From Nonomuraea basaltis (GTDB lineage Bacteria > Actinomycetota > Actinomycetes > Streptosporangiales > Streptosporangiaceae), in the NCBI RefSeq assembly GCF_005893125.1, contig NZ_VCJS01000068.1, positions 1 to 59,168 of the forward strand: a DNA stretch of 59,168 nucleotides, written 5' to 3'. A program made the translations under genes and the position numbers. Positions 17,569-28,674 of this stretch are shown piece by piece (position 1 is the stretch's first letter; the number at the start of each line of letters is the position of its first letter). Below the pieces are notes generated by a model. It saw only the letters and a list, made by a program, of their open reading frames with translations, made no database searches and had not been told where the DNA came from.

Positions 17569-18363
17569 TCAGCCGGAGGCCAGCTCGCGGCCGCGGTCGC
17601 GGGCCGCCTCGATGGCGGCCAGGAACGCGGCCCGCACGCTGTGCCGCTCCAGCTCGGCGATCGCGGCGATGGTCGTGCCGCCCGGCGAGGTGACGGCCTC
17701 GCGCAGGATCACCGGGTGCTCGCCCGAGTCGCGCAGCATCACGGCGGCGCCGACGATGGACTGGGTGACCATGTCGAGCGCGGCGGCCCTGGGCATGCCG
17801 AGCAGGATGCCCGCGTCGACCATGGCCTCCACCAGGTAGAAGAAGTAGGCGGGGCCGCTGCCGGACAGGGCCGTGGCGGCGTCCTGCTGGGACTCGGGGA
17901 TGCGCAGCACCTTGCCGACGGGCTTGAGCAGGCCCTCGGTGAGCTTCAGGTGCTCCTCGCCCGCGTGCGCGCCCGCCGAGATCACGCTCATCGCCTCGTC
18001 GAACCTGATCGGCGTGTTGGACATCACCCTGACCACGGGCACGTCGACGCCGAGCCGCTGCTCGACGAAGGACGTCGTGATGCCGGCCGCCGCGCTGATC
18101 ACCAGGCGGTCGGCGGGGACGTACGGGGCGATCTCGGCCAGGAGCGTGGCCATGTCCTGCGGCTTGACGGCCAGGATCAGCGTGTCGGCCGTCTTGGCCG
18201 CCTCGGAGTTGGAGACGGTGCGCACGCCGTAGGTCTCGCGCAGGGCCTCCGCGCGCTCGGCCCGGCGGGTGGTCGCCATGATCTCGCCGGGCTTGAACCC
18301 GGCACGCAGCAGCCCGGACAGCAGAGCCTCGCCCATCTTGCCCGTGCCCAGAATCGCAATCAT
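17569..18363 (-). CDS. proC: pyrroline-5-carboxylate reductase
   Basis: This 264-residue enzyme reduces 1-pyrroline-5-carboxylate to proline, the last step of proline synthesis. It starts with the dinucleotide motif MIAILGTGKMGEALLSGLL and contains LAVKPQDM, VRVMSNTP, ALSGSGPAYFF and EAVTSPGGTTIAAI, the ProC signature near the active site. The length is normal. It lies 16 bases after the proline dehydrogenase gene on the same strand, so the catabolic and biosynthetic enzymes share a transcript. Confidence 0.95.
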   Translation of the reverse strand: MIAILGTGKMGEALLSGLLRAGFKPGEIMATTRRAERAEALRETYGVRTVSNSEAAKTADTLILAVKPQDMATLLAEIAPYVPADRLVISAAAGITTSFVEQRLGVDVPVVRVMSNTPIRFDEAMSVISAGAHAGEEHLKLTEGLLKPVGKVLRIPESQQDAATALSGSGPAYFFYLVEAMVDAGILLGMPRAAALDMVTQSIVGAAVMLRDSGEHPVILREAVTSPGGTTIAAIAELERHSVRAAFLAAIEAARDRGRELASG

Positions 18364-18379
18364 CCTGGCAGCCTATCCG

Positions 18380-19270
18380 CTAGCCCCGCGACACCAGCGA
18401 CCTGAGGAAGAAGGTCAGGTTGCGGGGGTGTTCGGCGAGGCGGCGCATGAGGTAGGCGTACCAGTCGGAGCCGTAGGGGACGTAGACGCGCATCTGGGCG
18501 CCGAGGCCGGCCAGGCGGGCCTGCTCGCCGGGGCGGACGCCGTAGAGCATCTGGTATTCGAAGCCTGTCAGGTCGCGCCCGTGGAGCACGGCGAGCGTGG
18601 AGGCGATGCGCACCAGCCTGGGGTCGTGGGTGGCGACCATGGGGTAGCCGGTGCCGGCCATCAAGACCTTCAGGCAGCGGACGAACGAGCGGTCGATGTC
18701 GGCGGTCTTGGTGTAGGCGCCGGGAGCGGTGTAGGCGCCCTTGCACAGGCGTACGCGGGCGCCGCCGAGCTTCTCGCAGCGCTCCAGCGCGTCCGGCAGG
18801 TAAGCCTGCACCACTACGCCGACGTCTGGATGATCCCTGCGCAGCGCGGCGTGCACGGAGTGCAGCCCCGGGATCGTGTCGTGCTCCTCGGCGTCGAGCG
18901 TCACCGTGACGTCCCCGGCCGCGGCGGCCCGGCAGATCGCGGCGGCGTGGTCGAGCGCGAGCTGCTCCGACAGCCGCAGCCCGAGCGCGGTGAGCTTGAC
19001 CGACACGTCGGCGCCCGCGGGCAGCAGGCGGAGCAGCGACAGGTATTCCCTGACGGACTCCTCGGTCTGCGCCCGGTCCGTCACCTCCTCGCCGAGGTGA
19101 TCGACGGTGACGAGCAGGCCACGGCGGGTCAGCTCGTCGATCGCGGCGCCGACGTCGTCGGCGACGTACCGCTTGACGACGTCCCTGGTCAGCGGCGAGG
19201 TTGAGATGACGCGCTCGGCGCGTTCGCTCTTGGAGACGGCGAGCAGGGCCTGACGGAGCACGGGAACCAC
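18380..19270 (-). CDS. monofunctional proline dehydrogenase
   Basis: This ~296-residue flavoenzyme oxidises proline to pyrroline-5-carboxylate. The (beta/alpha)8 barrel shows VSVKLTALGL, VTLDAEEHDT, VVVQAYLPDALERCE, RLCKGAY and ATHDPRLV, and ends in the flavin and substrate motif YGSDWYAYLMRRLAEHP. There is no aldehyde-dehydrogenase half, so it is not a PutA fusion. I prefer the GTG at 19270 with a G-rich site upstream. A TTG at 19303 is possible but poorly spaced. It is the first gene of a proDH-proC unit. Confidence 0.9.
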   Translation of the reverse strand: MVPVLRQALLAVSKSERAERVISTSPLTRDVVKRYVADDVGAAIDELTRRGLLVTVDHLGEEVTDRAQTEESVREYLSLLRLLPAGADVSVKLTALGLRLSEQLALDHAAAICRAAAAGDVTVTLDAEEHDTIPGLHSVHAALRRDHPDVGVVVQAYLPDALERCEKLGGARVRLCKGAYTAPGAYTKTADIDRSFVRCLKVLMAGTGYPMVATHDPRLVRIASTLAVLHGRDLTGFEYQMLYGVRPGEQARLAGLGAQMRVYVPYGSDWYAYLMRRLAEHPRNLTFFLRSLVSRG

Positions 19271-19332
19271 ACTAACCCCGGCATGGCGCTGAACCACCGG
19301 CAATCCTTATCCGTCGTAGAGGTATGCGCACA

Positions 19333-19779
19333 ATGAGGAAAGCGACTCTTCTGGCCGGATCCCTGGTGCTCGCGACGAGTTGTGCCACAGCGCAGCCCGC
19401 GAGGCAGGCCGCGTCCCAGACCCCCGACGCGCCTGCGGCGGTGACCCCGGTCACCACCGCCCCCACGAAGGGCCCCGAGCCGGTCAAGCCGACGGGCGAC
19501 GCCGTCAACGTCCGCAAGGTCAGCTGGACGAAGGCCAAGCCGGTCTCCAAGGGCAAGAAGGTCGCGCTCACCTGGTGGTCGGGCGTGGCCCCCTGCACGG
19601 TGCTGCACAAGGTCAAGGTCAAGGAGACCTCGAAGAAGGTCACGATCACTCTGTACGAGGGCACCGCGCGCAAGGCCAGGAACGTGTCATGCATCATGAT
19701 CGCGGTCGAGAAGACCACGACGGTCAAGCTGAAGAAGGCGCTGGGCAAGCGCAAGCTCGTGGACGGCGCCAAGCCGTAG
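19333..19779 (+). CDS. small secreted lipoprotein of unknown function
   Basis: The product is ~148 residues with a lipobox (SLVLATSC, Cys near 17). A Pro/Thr/Ala-rich linker of ~35 residues leads to a Lys-rich compact domain (VSWTKAKPVSKGKKVALTWW and following). The domain has two Cys (PCTVLH, VSCIM) that may form a disulfide. GAGG lies ten bases before the ATG at 19333. The ATG at 19324 is too close to it. The gene is followed by a strong terminator. I recognise no family. Confidence 0.75.
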   Translation: MRKATLLAGSLVLATSCATAQPARQAASQTPDAPAAVTPVTTAPTKGPEPVKPTGDAVNVRKVSWTKAKPVSKGKKVALTWWSGVAPCTVLHKVKVKETSKKVTITLYEGTARKARNVSCIMIAVEKTTTVKLKKALGKRKLVDGAKP

Positions 19780-19799
19780 GAAATTTGGACGTGTCACAC

Positions 19800-19838
19800 G
19801 CGGACCCCCGGCGCGCGCTCACCGCACCGGGGGTCCGC
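19800..19838 (+). terminator. terminator after lipoprotein gene
   Basis: GCGGACCCCCGG pairs perfectly with CCGGGGGTCCGC (12-bp stem, 15-nt loop) 20 bases after the lipoprotein stop, followed by TTT. It separates that gene from the heat-shock promoter. Confidence 0.8.
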
Positions 19839-19922
19839 TTTGCCGTCCGGTGGAACCTTCCGCGGGCACGGACCCGTTGGCCAGGAAGTGCGATATTCGG
19901 GAATGCCGACGCACTCACGAGG

Positions 19923-19943
19923 GTTGAGTCGAGTAGGCTCAAG
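19923..19943 (+). promoter_or_regulatory. HAIR element 1 (HspR operator)
   Basis: GTTGAGT-N7-GCTCAAG is a one-mismatch-per-arm version of the HspR-associated inverted repeat CTTGAGT-N7-ACTCAAG. It lies five bases upstream of the -35 hexamer of the dnaK promoter. Confidence 0.85.
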
Positions 19944-19947
19944 TCGT

Positions 19948-19976
19948 TTGACAAAGCCGACAGGCATCCGTAACTT
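19948..19976 (+). promoter_or_regulatory. dnaK operon promoter
   Basis: A consensus -35 TTGACA (19948-19953) stands 17 bases before TAACTT (19971-19976), placing the transcript start near 19983. HAIR element 2 covers the -10 box, so HspR binding would block polymerase. Confidence 0.7.
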
Positions 19977-19994
19977 GAGTCCACCAGACTCAAC
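19974..19994 (+). promoter_or_regulatory. HAIR element 2 (HspR operator)
   Basis: CTTGAGT-N7-ACTCAAC matches the HAIR consensus with one mismatch. It overlaps the -10 region and probable start point of the dnaK promoter. Confidence 0.9.
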
Positions 19995-20015
19995 TTTGAC
20001 TACAAGGACGTACTC

Positions 20016-21883
<1,868 letters not shown>

Positions 21884-21884
<1 letters not shown>

Positions 21885-22501
21885 TGCCGCCGCGTGAAAA
21901 CGGGCATGAGGAGCCGGTGATCCGCGACAAGCGCAAGATCGACCCGGAGACGGGGCAGGTCAGGGAGACGGCCGCCGACCAGGCGGCCGAGCAGCCGCCT
22001 GCCGAGGCGCCGGTGCTGGGCTCCCCCGACGGCGAGCTGGCGGCCCAGCTCGCCGAGCGGACCGCCGATCTGCAGCGACTTCAGGCCGAATACGTGAACT
22101 ACCGCAGGCGGGTCGAGCGCGACCGGGCCGCGGTCAGGGAGCAGGCGGTCGCGGGCGCGCTGATGGAGCTCCTGCCCGTCCTCGACGACATCGGCAGGGC
22201 TCGCGACCACGGCGAGCTCACCGGAGGCTTCGCGAAGGTGGCGGAGTCACTGGAGTCGGCCGTCACCAAGCTCGGCCTCAGCCCCTTCGGGCAGAAGGGC
22301 GAGCCGTTCGACCCGACCGTCCACGAGGCGCTGATGCACAGCTACTCGCCGGACGTCACCGAGCCGACCGCGATCGAGGTGTTGCAGCCTGGATACCGGA
22401 TGGGCGACAGGGTGCTCCGCCCGGCGCGGGTGGCGGTGGCCGAGCCCGAGGCCGCTCCTGCCGTGTCCCCTGACGCGGCAGATACTGAAGAAGAAAACTG
22501 A
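21884..22501 (+). CDS. grpE: nucleotide exchange factor GrpE
   Basis: This ~205-residue protein dimerises through a long N-terminal helix (AERTADLQRLQAEYVNYRRR and on) and displaces ADP from DnaK through its C-terminal beta domain (GEPFDPTVHEALM, VLQPGYRMGDRVLRPARV). The ATG overlaps the dnaK stop by one base (TGATG). A GTG one codon upstream would add a single residue. The N- and C-terminal tails are acidic and low-complexity, as is usual in actinobacteria. Confidence 0.96.
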
Positions 22502-22520
22502 CGAGGACGAAGGGCCGTAG

Positions 22521-23696
22521 ATGAGCACCAAGGACTACTTGGAGAAGGACTACTACGCCGTCCTTGGTGTGCCCAAGACCGCCACCGCCGATGAGATCAA
22601 AAAGGCCTACCGCAAGCTGGCCAGGCAATACCACCCCGACAGCAACCAGGGCGACGCGACCAAAGAGGCCAAGTTCAAAGAGGTCTCCGAGGCCTACGAC
22701 GTCCTGTCCGACAGCAAGCGCCGCAAGGAGTACGACGAGGCGCGCACGCTGTTCGGGTCCGGGGTGGGCGGCCAGCGGCCCGGCGGCGGTGGCGGATTCC
22801 CGTTCGACTTCGGTGACCTGTTCGGCGGGACCGGCCAGCCGGGCCAGAGCGGCGCAGGCGAGCGGCTCGGCGACCTGTTCGGCGGGCTGTTCAACCGCGG
22901 CGGCGCCACCCGCACCACCACCACGGCGCGGCCGCGGCGCGGCCAGGACGTCGAGTCCGAGGTCACGCTGACGTTCACCGAGGCGGTCGAGGGCACCACG
23001 GTGTCGCTCAGGCTGACCAGCTCGGCCGCCTGCGCCGCGTGCACCGGCACCGGGGCCAAGGCGGGCACGACCCCCAGGGTCTGCCCCACCTGCGAGGGCA
23101 CCGGCGCGGCCAGCCGCAACCTGGGCAACTTCGCCTTCTCCGAGCCCTGCCGCGACTGCAAGGGCCGTGGGCTGATCGTGGACGACCCCTGCCCCGTGTG
23201 CGAGGGCAGCGGCCGGGCCAAGAGCACCCGCACCATCCAGGCCCGCATCCCCGCCGGCGTGGCCGACGGGCAGCGGGTCAAGCTCAAGGGCAAGGGAGCG
23301 CCGGGCGAGAACGGCGGCCCGGCCGGCGATCTCTACATCCAGACCCATGTCAAGACGCACCCCGTGTTCGGCAGGGCGGGCGACAACCTGACGATCACCG
23401 TACCCGTGACGTTCACGGAAGCCGCGCTGGGCGCCGAGATCAAGGTGCCGATCCTCAAGGGCTTGCCGGTCACGCTGCGCATCCCCGCGGGCACCCCCAA
23501 CGGGCGCACGTTCCGGGTGCGCGGCAGGGGCGTCGCCCGTAAAGACGGCACCAAGGGCGACCTGCTCGCCACCGTCGAGGTGGTCGTGCCGAAGACGCTC
23601 GACGACAAGTCGCGCGAGCTCCTCACCGAGTTCAACACCGCGACCGTGGGAGAGGACCCGCGCGCTGATCTCATTCAGCGAGCCAGAAGCGAGTAG
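22521..23696 (+). CDS. dnaJ: chaperone DnaJ (DnaJ1 type)
   Basis: This 391-residue Hsp40 has a J domain with the HPD motif near residue 39, a Gly/Phe-rich region containing GDLFGG twice, a zinc domain and two C-terminal substrate domains. The zinc domain keeps four intact CxxCxGxG repeats (CAACTGTG, CPTCEGTG, CRDCKGRG, CPVCEGSG). It stimulates DnaK ATPase and delivers substrates. It lies 19 bases after grpE, and hspR starts three bases after its stop. Confidence 0.97.
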   Translation: MSTKDYLEKDYYAVLGVPKTATADEIKKAYRKLARQYHPDSNQGDATKEAKFKEVSEAYDVLSDSKRRKEYDEARTLFGSGVGGQRPGGGGGFPFDFGDLFGGTGQPGQSGAGERLGDLFGGLFNRGGATRTTTTARPRRGQDVESEVTLTFTEAVEGTTVSLRLTSSAACAACTGTGAKAGTTPRVCPTCEGTGAASRNLGNFAFSEPCRDCKGRGLIVDDPCPVCEGSGRAKSTRTIQARIPAGVADGQRVKLKGKGAPGENGGPAGDLYIQTHVKTHPVFGRAGDNLTITVPVTFTEAALGAEIKVPILKGLPVTLRIPAGTPNGRTFRVRGRGVARKDGTKGDLLATVEVVVPKTLDDKSRELLTEFNTATVGEDPRADLIQRARSE

Positions 23697-23699
23697 CCG

Positions 23700-24050
23700 A
23701 TGGACGCCAACTACTTCGATCTGTCAGACGACACACCCGTCTATGTGATCTCGGTGGCCGCGCAGTTGTCCGGGCTCCACCCGCAGACGCTGCGGCAGTA
23801 CGACCGGCTGGGGCTGGTCAGCCCTGGGCGCACGGCGGGGCGCGGCCGCCTCTACTCCACGAGAGACATCATCCAGCTCCGCGAGGTGCAGCGGCTCTCC
23901 CAGGAGGAGGGCATCAACCTCGCGGGCATCAAGCGGATTCTCGAGCTCGAGAACGAAGCTCTGCGGCTGCGTGAGGAGGTTCACCGCCTGCGTGCCGAGA
24001 TGCGGATGGTCAGAGCGCTGATCCGTTACGAGCTGCCACCGGGGGCGTAG
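23700..24050 (+). CDS. hspR: heat-shock repressor HspR (MerR family)
   Basis: This 116-residue repressor has a MerR-type winged helix: VYVISVAAQLSGLHPQTLRQ, YDRLGLVSPGRTAGRGRLYS. A short dimerisation coil follows (about 80-108). HspR binds HAIR sites and uses DnaK as co-repressor, so the operon shuts itself down when free DnaK is abundant. Two HAIR sites stand at the operon promoter. The gene is three bases from dnaJ and six from clpB. Confidence 0.96.
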   Translation: MDANYFDLSDDTPVYVISVAAQLSGLHPQTLRQYDRLGLVSPGRTAGRGRLYSTRDIIQLREVQRLSQEEGINLAGIKRILELENEALRLREEVHRLRAEMRMVRALIRYELPPGA

Positions 24051-24056
24051 GAAGAC

Positions 24057-26627
24057 ATGGAATACAAGCTCACCCAGAAGAGCCAGGAAGCGCTCTCGGG
24101 TGCCATGCGGCGTGCCGCCGCGGAGGGCAACCCGGAGATCTCCCCGGCTCACCTGCTGACCACGTTGCTCTCGCAGACGGGCGGCACCGCCGTGCCGCTG
24201 CTCGAGGCTGTCGGCGCCGACTGGCGCACGCTGCGGGCGCGGGCTGAGGAGCTGCTCGCGGCGCTGCCGAAGGCGCAGGGCTCGACGGTGGGGGCCCCGT
24301 CCAGCTCGCGCCAACTGCTCACCGTGATGAACACCGCCGCCCAGCACGCCAACCGGCTGGAGGACCTCTACGTCTCCACCGAGCACCTGCTGGTCGGCCT
24401 GGCCGCCGACGGCGGCCAGGCGGCCGCGCTGCTCAAGTCGCAGGGCGCGACGCCGCAGGCGCTGCTCGACGCCTTCGAAAAGGTACGCGGCCACGCCCGC
24501 GTCACCAGCGAGACCCCCGAGGACACCTACCAGGCGCTGGAGAAATATGGCGTCGACCTGACCGAGCGCGCCCGCGGCGGCAAGCTCGACCCGGTCATCG
24601 GCCGCGACACCGAGATCCGCCGGGTGGTCCAGGTGCTCAGCCGCCGCACCAAGAACAACCCCGTGCTGATCGGCGAGCCCGGCGTCGGCAAGACCGCCGT
24701 CGTCGAGGGCCTGGCCCAGCGCATCGTGGCCGGCGACGTGCCCGAGTCGCTGCGCAACAAGCGGCTGATCGCCCTCGACCTGAGCGCGATGGTGGCCGGC
24801 GCGAAATACCGCGGCGAGTTCGAGGAGCGGCTCAAGGCCGTGCTCTCCGAGATCAAGGAGAGCAACGGGCAGATCGTGACGTTCATCGACGAGCTGCACA
24901 CCGTCGTCGGCGCGGGGGCCGCCGAGGGTGCGATGGACGCCGGCAACATGCTCAAGCCGATGCTGGCCCGCGGCGAGCTGCGCATGATCGGCGCGACCAC
25001 GCTCGACGAATACCGCGAGCGGATCGAGAAGGACGCGGCGCTGGAGCGTCGCTTCCAGCAGGTCTACGTGGGCGAGCCCACGGTCGAGGACACGATCGCG
25101 ATCCTGCGCGGGTTGAAGGGCCGCTACGAGGCCCACCACCAGGTGCAGATCGCCGACAGCGCGCTGGTGGCCTCCGCCGCGCTCTCCGACCGCTACATCA
25201 CCAGCCGGTTCCTCCCCGACAAGGCCATCGACCTGGTCGACGAGGCCGCCTCGCGGCTGCGCATGGAGATCGACTCCCGTCCCGTGGAGATCGACCAGCT
25301 CCAGCGCAACGTCGACCGGATGAAGATGGAGGAGCTGGCCCTGTCGAAGGAGACCGACGAGGCCTCCGTCCAGCGGCTCGAACGGCTCCGCCAGGAGCTG
25401 GCCGACCGCCAGGAGGAGCTCAACGCCCTCGTCGGCCGCTGGGAGCACGAGAAGGCCGGGCTCAACAAGGTCGGTGAGCTCAAGAAGCAGCTCGACGAGG
25501 CCCGCAGCGCCGCCGAGCGGGCGCAGCGCGACGGCGACTTCGAGGCCGCCTCCCGGCTGATGTACGCCGAGGTGCCGCGGCTCGAGCAGGCGCTGAAGGC
25601 CGCCTCGGACGCCGCGCCGCCGGAGAACGCCATGGTCAAGGAGGAGGTCGGCGCCGACGACATCGCCGAGGTGATCTCGTCGTGGACCGGCATCCCCGCG
25701 GGGCGCCTCCTGGAGGCGGAGACGGCCAAGCTGCTGCGCATGGAGGAGGAGCTGGGCAAGCGGCTCATCGGCCAGCAGCGGGCCGTACAGGCCGTCTCGG
25801 ACGCCGTACGCCGCAGCCGGGCCGGCATCGCCGACCCCGACCGGCCGACGGGCTCGTTCTTCTTCCTGGGCCCAACGGGCGTGGGCAAGACGGAGCTGGC
25901 CAAGGCGCTGGCGGAATTCCTGTTCGACGACGAGCGGGCCATCACCCGCATCGACATGAGCGAATACTCCGAGAAGCACAGCGTGGCCAGGCTCGTCGGC
26001 GCGCCTCCCGGCTACGTCGGCTATGAGGAGGGCGGCCAGCTCACCGAGGCCGTCAGGCGGCGCCCGTACACCGTGGTGCTGCTGGACGAGGTGGAGAAGG
26101 CCCACCCCGAGGTCTTCGACATCCTCCTCCAGGTGCTCGACGACGGGCGGCTGACCGACGGCCAGGGCCGCACGGTCGACTTCCGCAACACGATCCTGAT
26201 CCTCACCTCCAACATCGGCTCGCAGTTCCTCGTCGATCCCAAGCTGGAGAACGGCGCCAAGCGCGAGGCCGTCATGGGGGCGGTGCGCAGCTCCTTCAAG
26301 CCGGAGTTCCTCAACCGTCTCGACGACGTGATCCTGTTCGACGCGCTGGGCTCGGAGGAGCTGGCACAGATCGTCGATCTGCAGGTCGAGCGGCTGGCGC
26401 AGCGCCTGTCCGACCGCAGGCTGACGCTGGAGGTCACGCCGGCGGCCCGGGAGTGGCTGGCCCTGACGGGCTACGACCCGCTGTACGGCGCCCGTCCGCT
26501 GCGCCGCCTCGTCCAGTCCGCCATCGGCGACAAGCTGGCCAGAGCGGTGCTGTCGAGCGAGATCGTGGACGGCGACAAGGTCATGGTCGAGCTCGGCGAC
26601 GACGAGCTGCTCGTCCAGCGCGCCTGA
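24057..26627 (+). CDS. clpB: ATP-dependent disaggregase ClpB
   Basis: This 856-residue AAA+ protein rescues aggregated proteins together with DnaK. The order is: N-domain (1-145), NBD1 with GEPGVGKT and Walker B FIDELHT, a coiled-coil middle domain (about 400-530) that distinguishes ClpB from ClpC, and NBD2 with GPTGVGKTE and LLDEVEKAHP. Pore loops show KYRGEFEERLK and GYVGYEEGG. It starts six bases after hspR with no promoter between, so its main expression comes from the dnaK promoter. It is followed by a strong terminator. Confidence 0.98.
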   Translation: MEYKLTQKSQEALSGAMRRAAAEGNPEISPAHLLTTLLSQTGGTAVPLLEAVGADWRTLRARAEELLAALPKAQGSTVGAPSSSRQLLTVMNTAAQHANRLEDLYVSTEHLLVGLAADGGQAAALLKSQGATPQALLDAFEKVRGHARVTSETPEDTYQALEKYGVDLTERARGGKLDPVIGRDTEIRRVVQVLSRRTKNNPVLIGEPGVGKTAVVEGLAQRIVAGDVPESLRNKRLIALDLSAMVAGAKYRGEFEERLKAVLSEIKESNGQIVTFIDELHTVVGAGAAEGAMDAGNMLKPMLARGELRMIGATTLDEYRERIEKDAALERRFQQVYVGEPTVEDTIAILRGLKGRYEAHHQVQIADSALVASAALSDRYITSRFLPDKAIDLVDEAASRLRMEIDSRPVEIDQLQRNVDRMKMEELALSKETDEASVQRLERLRQELADRQEELNALVGRWEHEKAGLNKVGELKKQLDEARSAAERAQRDGDFEAASRLMYAEVPRLEQALKAASDAAPPENAMVKEEVGADDIAEVISSWTGIPAGRLLEAETAKLLRMEEELGKRLIGQQRAVQAVSDAVRRSRAGIADPDRPTGSFFFLGPTGVGKTELAKALAEFLFDDERAITRIDMSEYSEKHSVARLVGAPPGYVGYEEGGQLTEAVRRRPYTVVLLDEVEKAHPEVFDILLQVLDDGRLTDGQGRTVDFRNTILILTSNIGSQFLVDPKLENGAKREAVMGAVRSSFKPEFLNRLDDVILFDALGSEELAQIVDLQVERLAQRLSDRRLTLEVTPAAREWLALTGYDPLYGARPLRRLVQSAIGDKLARAVLSSEIVDGDKVMVELGDDELLVQRA

Positions 26628-26635
26628 CCCGGCTT

Positions 26636-26671
26636 CGAAGCCCGGGGATCGATCATGGTCCCCGGGCTTCG
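26636..26671 (+). terminator. heat-shock operon terminator
   Basis: CGAAGCCCGGGGA and TCCCCGGGCTTCG form a perfect 13-bp stem with a 10-nt loop, nine bases after the clpB stop. No long U-tract follows. Confidence 0.85.
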
Positions 26672-26852
26672 GCGTGTCATGGCACGGTCATCCCGGCGCG
26701 CGGTCGGTAAGGTTTCGCCCTCTCTCTGTCACTTGAGGCACACCCGTCCCATCAGCGGGCATGCCCGTGTCCGTCCGGGCGCGAGCACACCACGAGGGCG
26801 CGCACGCACCGGCTCCCGGACGTGCCCCGGAGGGCCGTGCCGGGAGCGGTGG

Positions 26853-27383
26853 TCAGCGGGCGAGCGCGTCCAGTTCGTCCTCGGGCAGCCCGAGATCGAC
26901 CCGGATGCGGTAGCGCGTACGCAGCGCCGCCACATGGTCGGGATCGCTCTCGTCGGAGCCCAGCGCGGCCTGGGTGGCCCACTCGAGCCCTCCTTGGAGG
27001 TCTCCGTAGGCGACCAGCGTCTCGGCGATCGTGTGCGCGGTCGCCGTGGAGACGCCGCCTTCAGCCCGTATCGTCTCGATGACCTCCCTTGCCTCATCGG
27101 CCCTGTCGAGTTCGAAGAGCGTGTCGGCGATGCCGGCACGCGGGTCGAACCCCGCCTCGCCACCGTCCTCGACCGCGCGCTGGAAACACTCCATCGCGCG
27201 CGCGGGCTGGCCCGCCGCTCGCCACTCCTCGGCGGCGAGGACCAGGATGGATGCCCTGGAGACGTCGCCGGACGAGTAGCGGAGCGCGACGTCGTACAGC
27301 CGACTGGCCAGGGAACTGTGGTCGTCGGCCAGCAGAGCCTGCTCAAGCAGACGATCAAGGTGCTCACGGGTCACATGCGCCAC
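26853..27383 (-). CDS. TPR-like helical repeat protein
   Basis: This 176-residue soluble, acidic protein is almost wholly helical, with TPR-like units: LASRLYDVALRYSSGD, AAEEWRAAGQPARAMECFQR, DTLFELDRADEAREVIE and HTIAETLVAYGDLQGGLEWA. It probably mediates protein contacts. The start is a GTG at 27383 with only a weak ribosome site. A GTG three codons later is also possible. It converges on clpB. A functional link to the disaggregase is possible but not shown. Confidence 0.75.
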   Translation of the reverse strand: MAHVTREHLDRLLEQALLADDHSSLASRLYDVALRYSSGDVSRASILVLAAEEWRAAGQPARAMECFQRAVEDGGEAGFDPRAGIADTLFELDRADEAREVIETIRAEGGVSTATAHTIAETLVAYGDLQGGLEWATQAALGSDESDPDHVAALRTRYRIRVDLGLPEDELDALAR

Positions 27384-27549
27384 ACCGCGAGACTACCGAG
27401 CTACCGGGGCCTTTGCCCGGTCAATGCACATGGCCGGTCACCCCCAAATTCCGTAACGTCTCGTCCAATCATGCTGACTGTGCGCGTGTATATGCAGGTC
27501 ATGGGGCATATAGCAGTCACTTTGCGTCCCGCGAGCGGAAGGGGCTGTG

Positions 27550-27888
27550 ATGGGCATGTCCAAGCAGATGACCTTCGCGCTGGCCTGTGTGGTCGTCTTG
27601 TCGGCCCTCATTCCCGGTGTGGCGGGCTATCTGTCGGCCCGCCTGGAGGCCATCGAAGCCGCAGAACGCAACCTGCGCGCCCTGGAGGCGCGGCTGGATC
27701 TCCGCGAGGCGCGGGACGCGCGGCCGGTGTCGTTCCCCGCCCCGTGTCTGCATACGCCTCCGCCTCCCACGCCGCGCCTCCAGGAGATGCCCGCTGCCGC
27801 GCTCGGCCACGACGAGCGCTGGCCCCATGAGGTGCCGGCCTGGCTGCCCGGACTCCTGAAGGAGATCGAGGACGCCGTAGAGGACTGA
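27550..27888 (+). CDS. small single-span membrane protein
   Basis: The product is ~112 residues, starting MGMSKQMTFALACVVVLSAL, with one membrane segment. A predicted coiled coil follows (LSARLEAIEAAERNLRALEA), then a Pro-rich stretch and an acidic end (LLKEIEDAVED). AAGGGG lies five bases before the ATG. A GTG one codon earlier is possible. No family is recognised. Its codon usage fits the surrounding genome, so a real gene is likely. Confidence 0.65.
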   Translation: MGMSKQMTFALACVVVLSALIPGVAGYLSARLEAIEAAERNLRALEARLDLREARDARPVSFPAPCLHTPPPPTPRLQEMPAAALGHDERWPHEVPAWLPGLLKEIEDAVED

Positions 27889-27955
27889 GCGCCCTATCGC
27901 GCGTTCCTCGTGAGCCGGGCTTCGAGGCCGTGGTCCCGCGGCAAGTGAGCGAGCC

Positions 27956-28615
27956 CTACGTGTGCGGTGACCAGGACCTGAGCTGCCGGGACAGGAAGCC
28001 GCGGATCAGCTGCTTGGCGGCGTCGATGATCTCGGGGGCGCCGTCGAGGTCGCGCCGGAAGGCCAGCTTCAGGACGGCGTCCCCGGCCTCGACCGCCACC
28101 AGCACGGCCAGGTCCAGCTCCGGGCTGTCCGCCAGCCCGAACTCCTTCAGGAACAGCCCGCGCACCCGCCCCGCGATTACCGTGTTGTTGTCGGAGTCGG
28201 AGTCGAGCAGGTTGAGGTCCACCGCGTCGCCGAAGTGGAGGCTCTTGAAGCCGGCGACGGTCCGGTGCATGTCGACGTACTCGTCGATGATCGCATCGAC
28301 CGCCTCCCACCAGCCGAGGTGGTCCTCCTCGAGGAACCTGCGGTCCACCCTGCGGACGAACTCCTCGACGTTGCGCCGGGTGAGCTCCTGCGTGATGGCC
28401 CGCTTGTCGGGAAAGAACTGATAGACCGACCCGATCGCCACGCCCGCCCGCTCGGCTATGCGGGTGGTGGACAGGGCCTCGTATCCGGTCTCGTCGAGCA
28501 GCTCGGCACAGGCGTCGAGCATGCGCTCGACCCGCCGGGCGCTGCGGCGCTGTGCGGGCTGCCGCCTGAGAGCTTTGGGCTGGGCGCAATCATCATCTAT
28601 TTGCGGCGAAGACAC
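27956..28615 (-). CDS. TetR family transcriptional regulator
   Basis: This ~219-residue repressor has an N-terminal HTH (RRVERMLDACAELLDETGYE, ALSTTRIAERAGVAIGSVYQ, then FFPDKRAI) and a variable helical ligand domain. I place the start at the GTG at 28615 with GGAG eleven bases upstream. It lies 59 bases downstream of the hydrolase/SDR fusion gene on the same strand and probably represses that operon through the palindrome at 30400-30416. Confidence 0.9.
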   Translation of the reverse strand: MSSPQIDDDCAQPKALRRQPAQRRSARRVERMLDACAELLDETGYEALSTTRIAERAGVAIGSVYQFFPDKRAITQELTRRNVEEFVRRVDRRFLEEDHLGWWEAVDAIIDEYVDMHRTVAGFKSLHFGDAVDLNLLDSDSDNNTVIAGRVRGLFLKEFGLADSPELDLAVLVAVEAGDAVLKLAFRRDLDGAPEIIDAAKQLIRGFLSRQLRSWSPHT

Positions 28616-28674
28616 GTATTCATCTTCTCCTGTACGGGCGATCGTTACTTGCAAATTTGCGGATTTCTCGTGGC

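Noticed and set aside
23724..26105. 793-codon open frame on the minus strand
   Set aside because: It lies entirely opposite hspR and clpB, whose domains are unmistakable.
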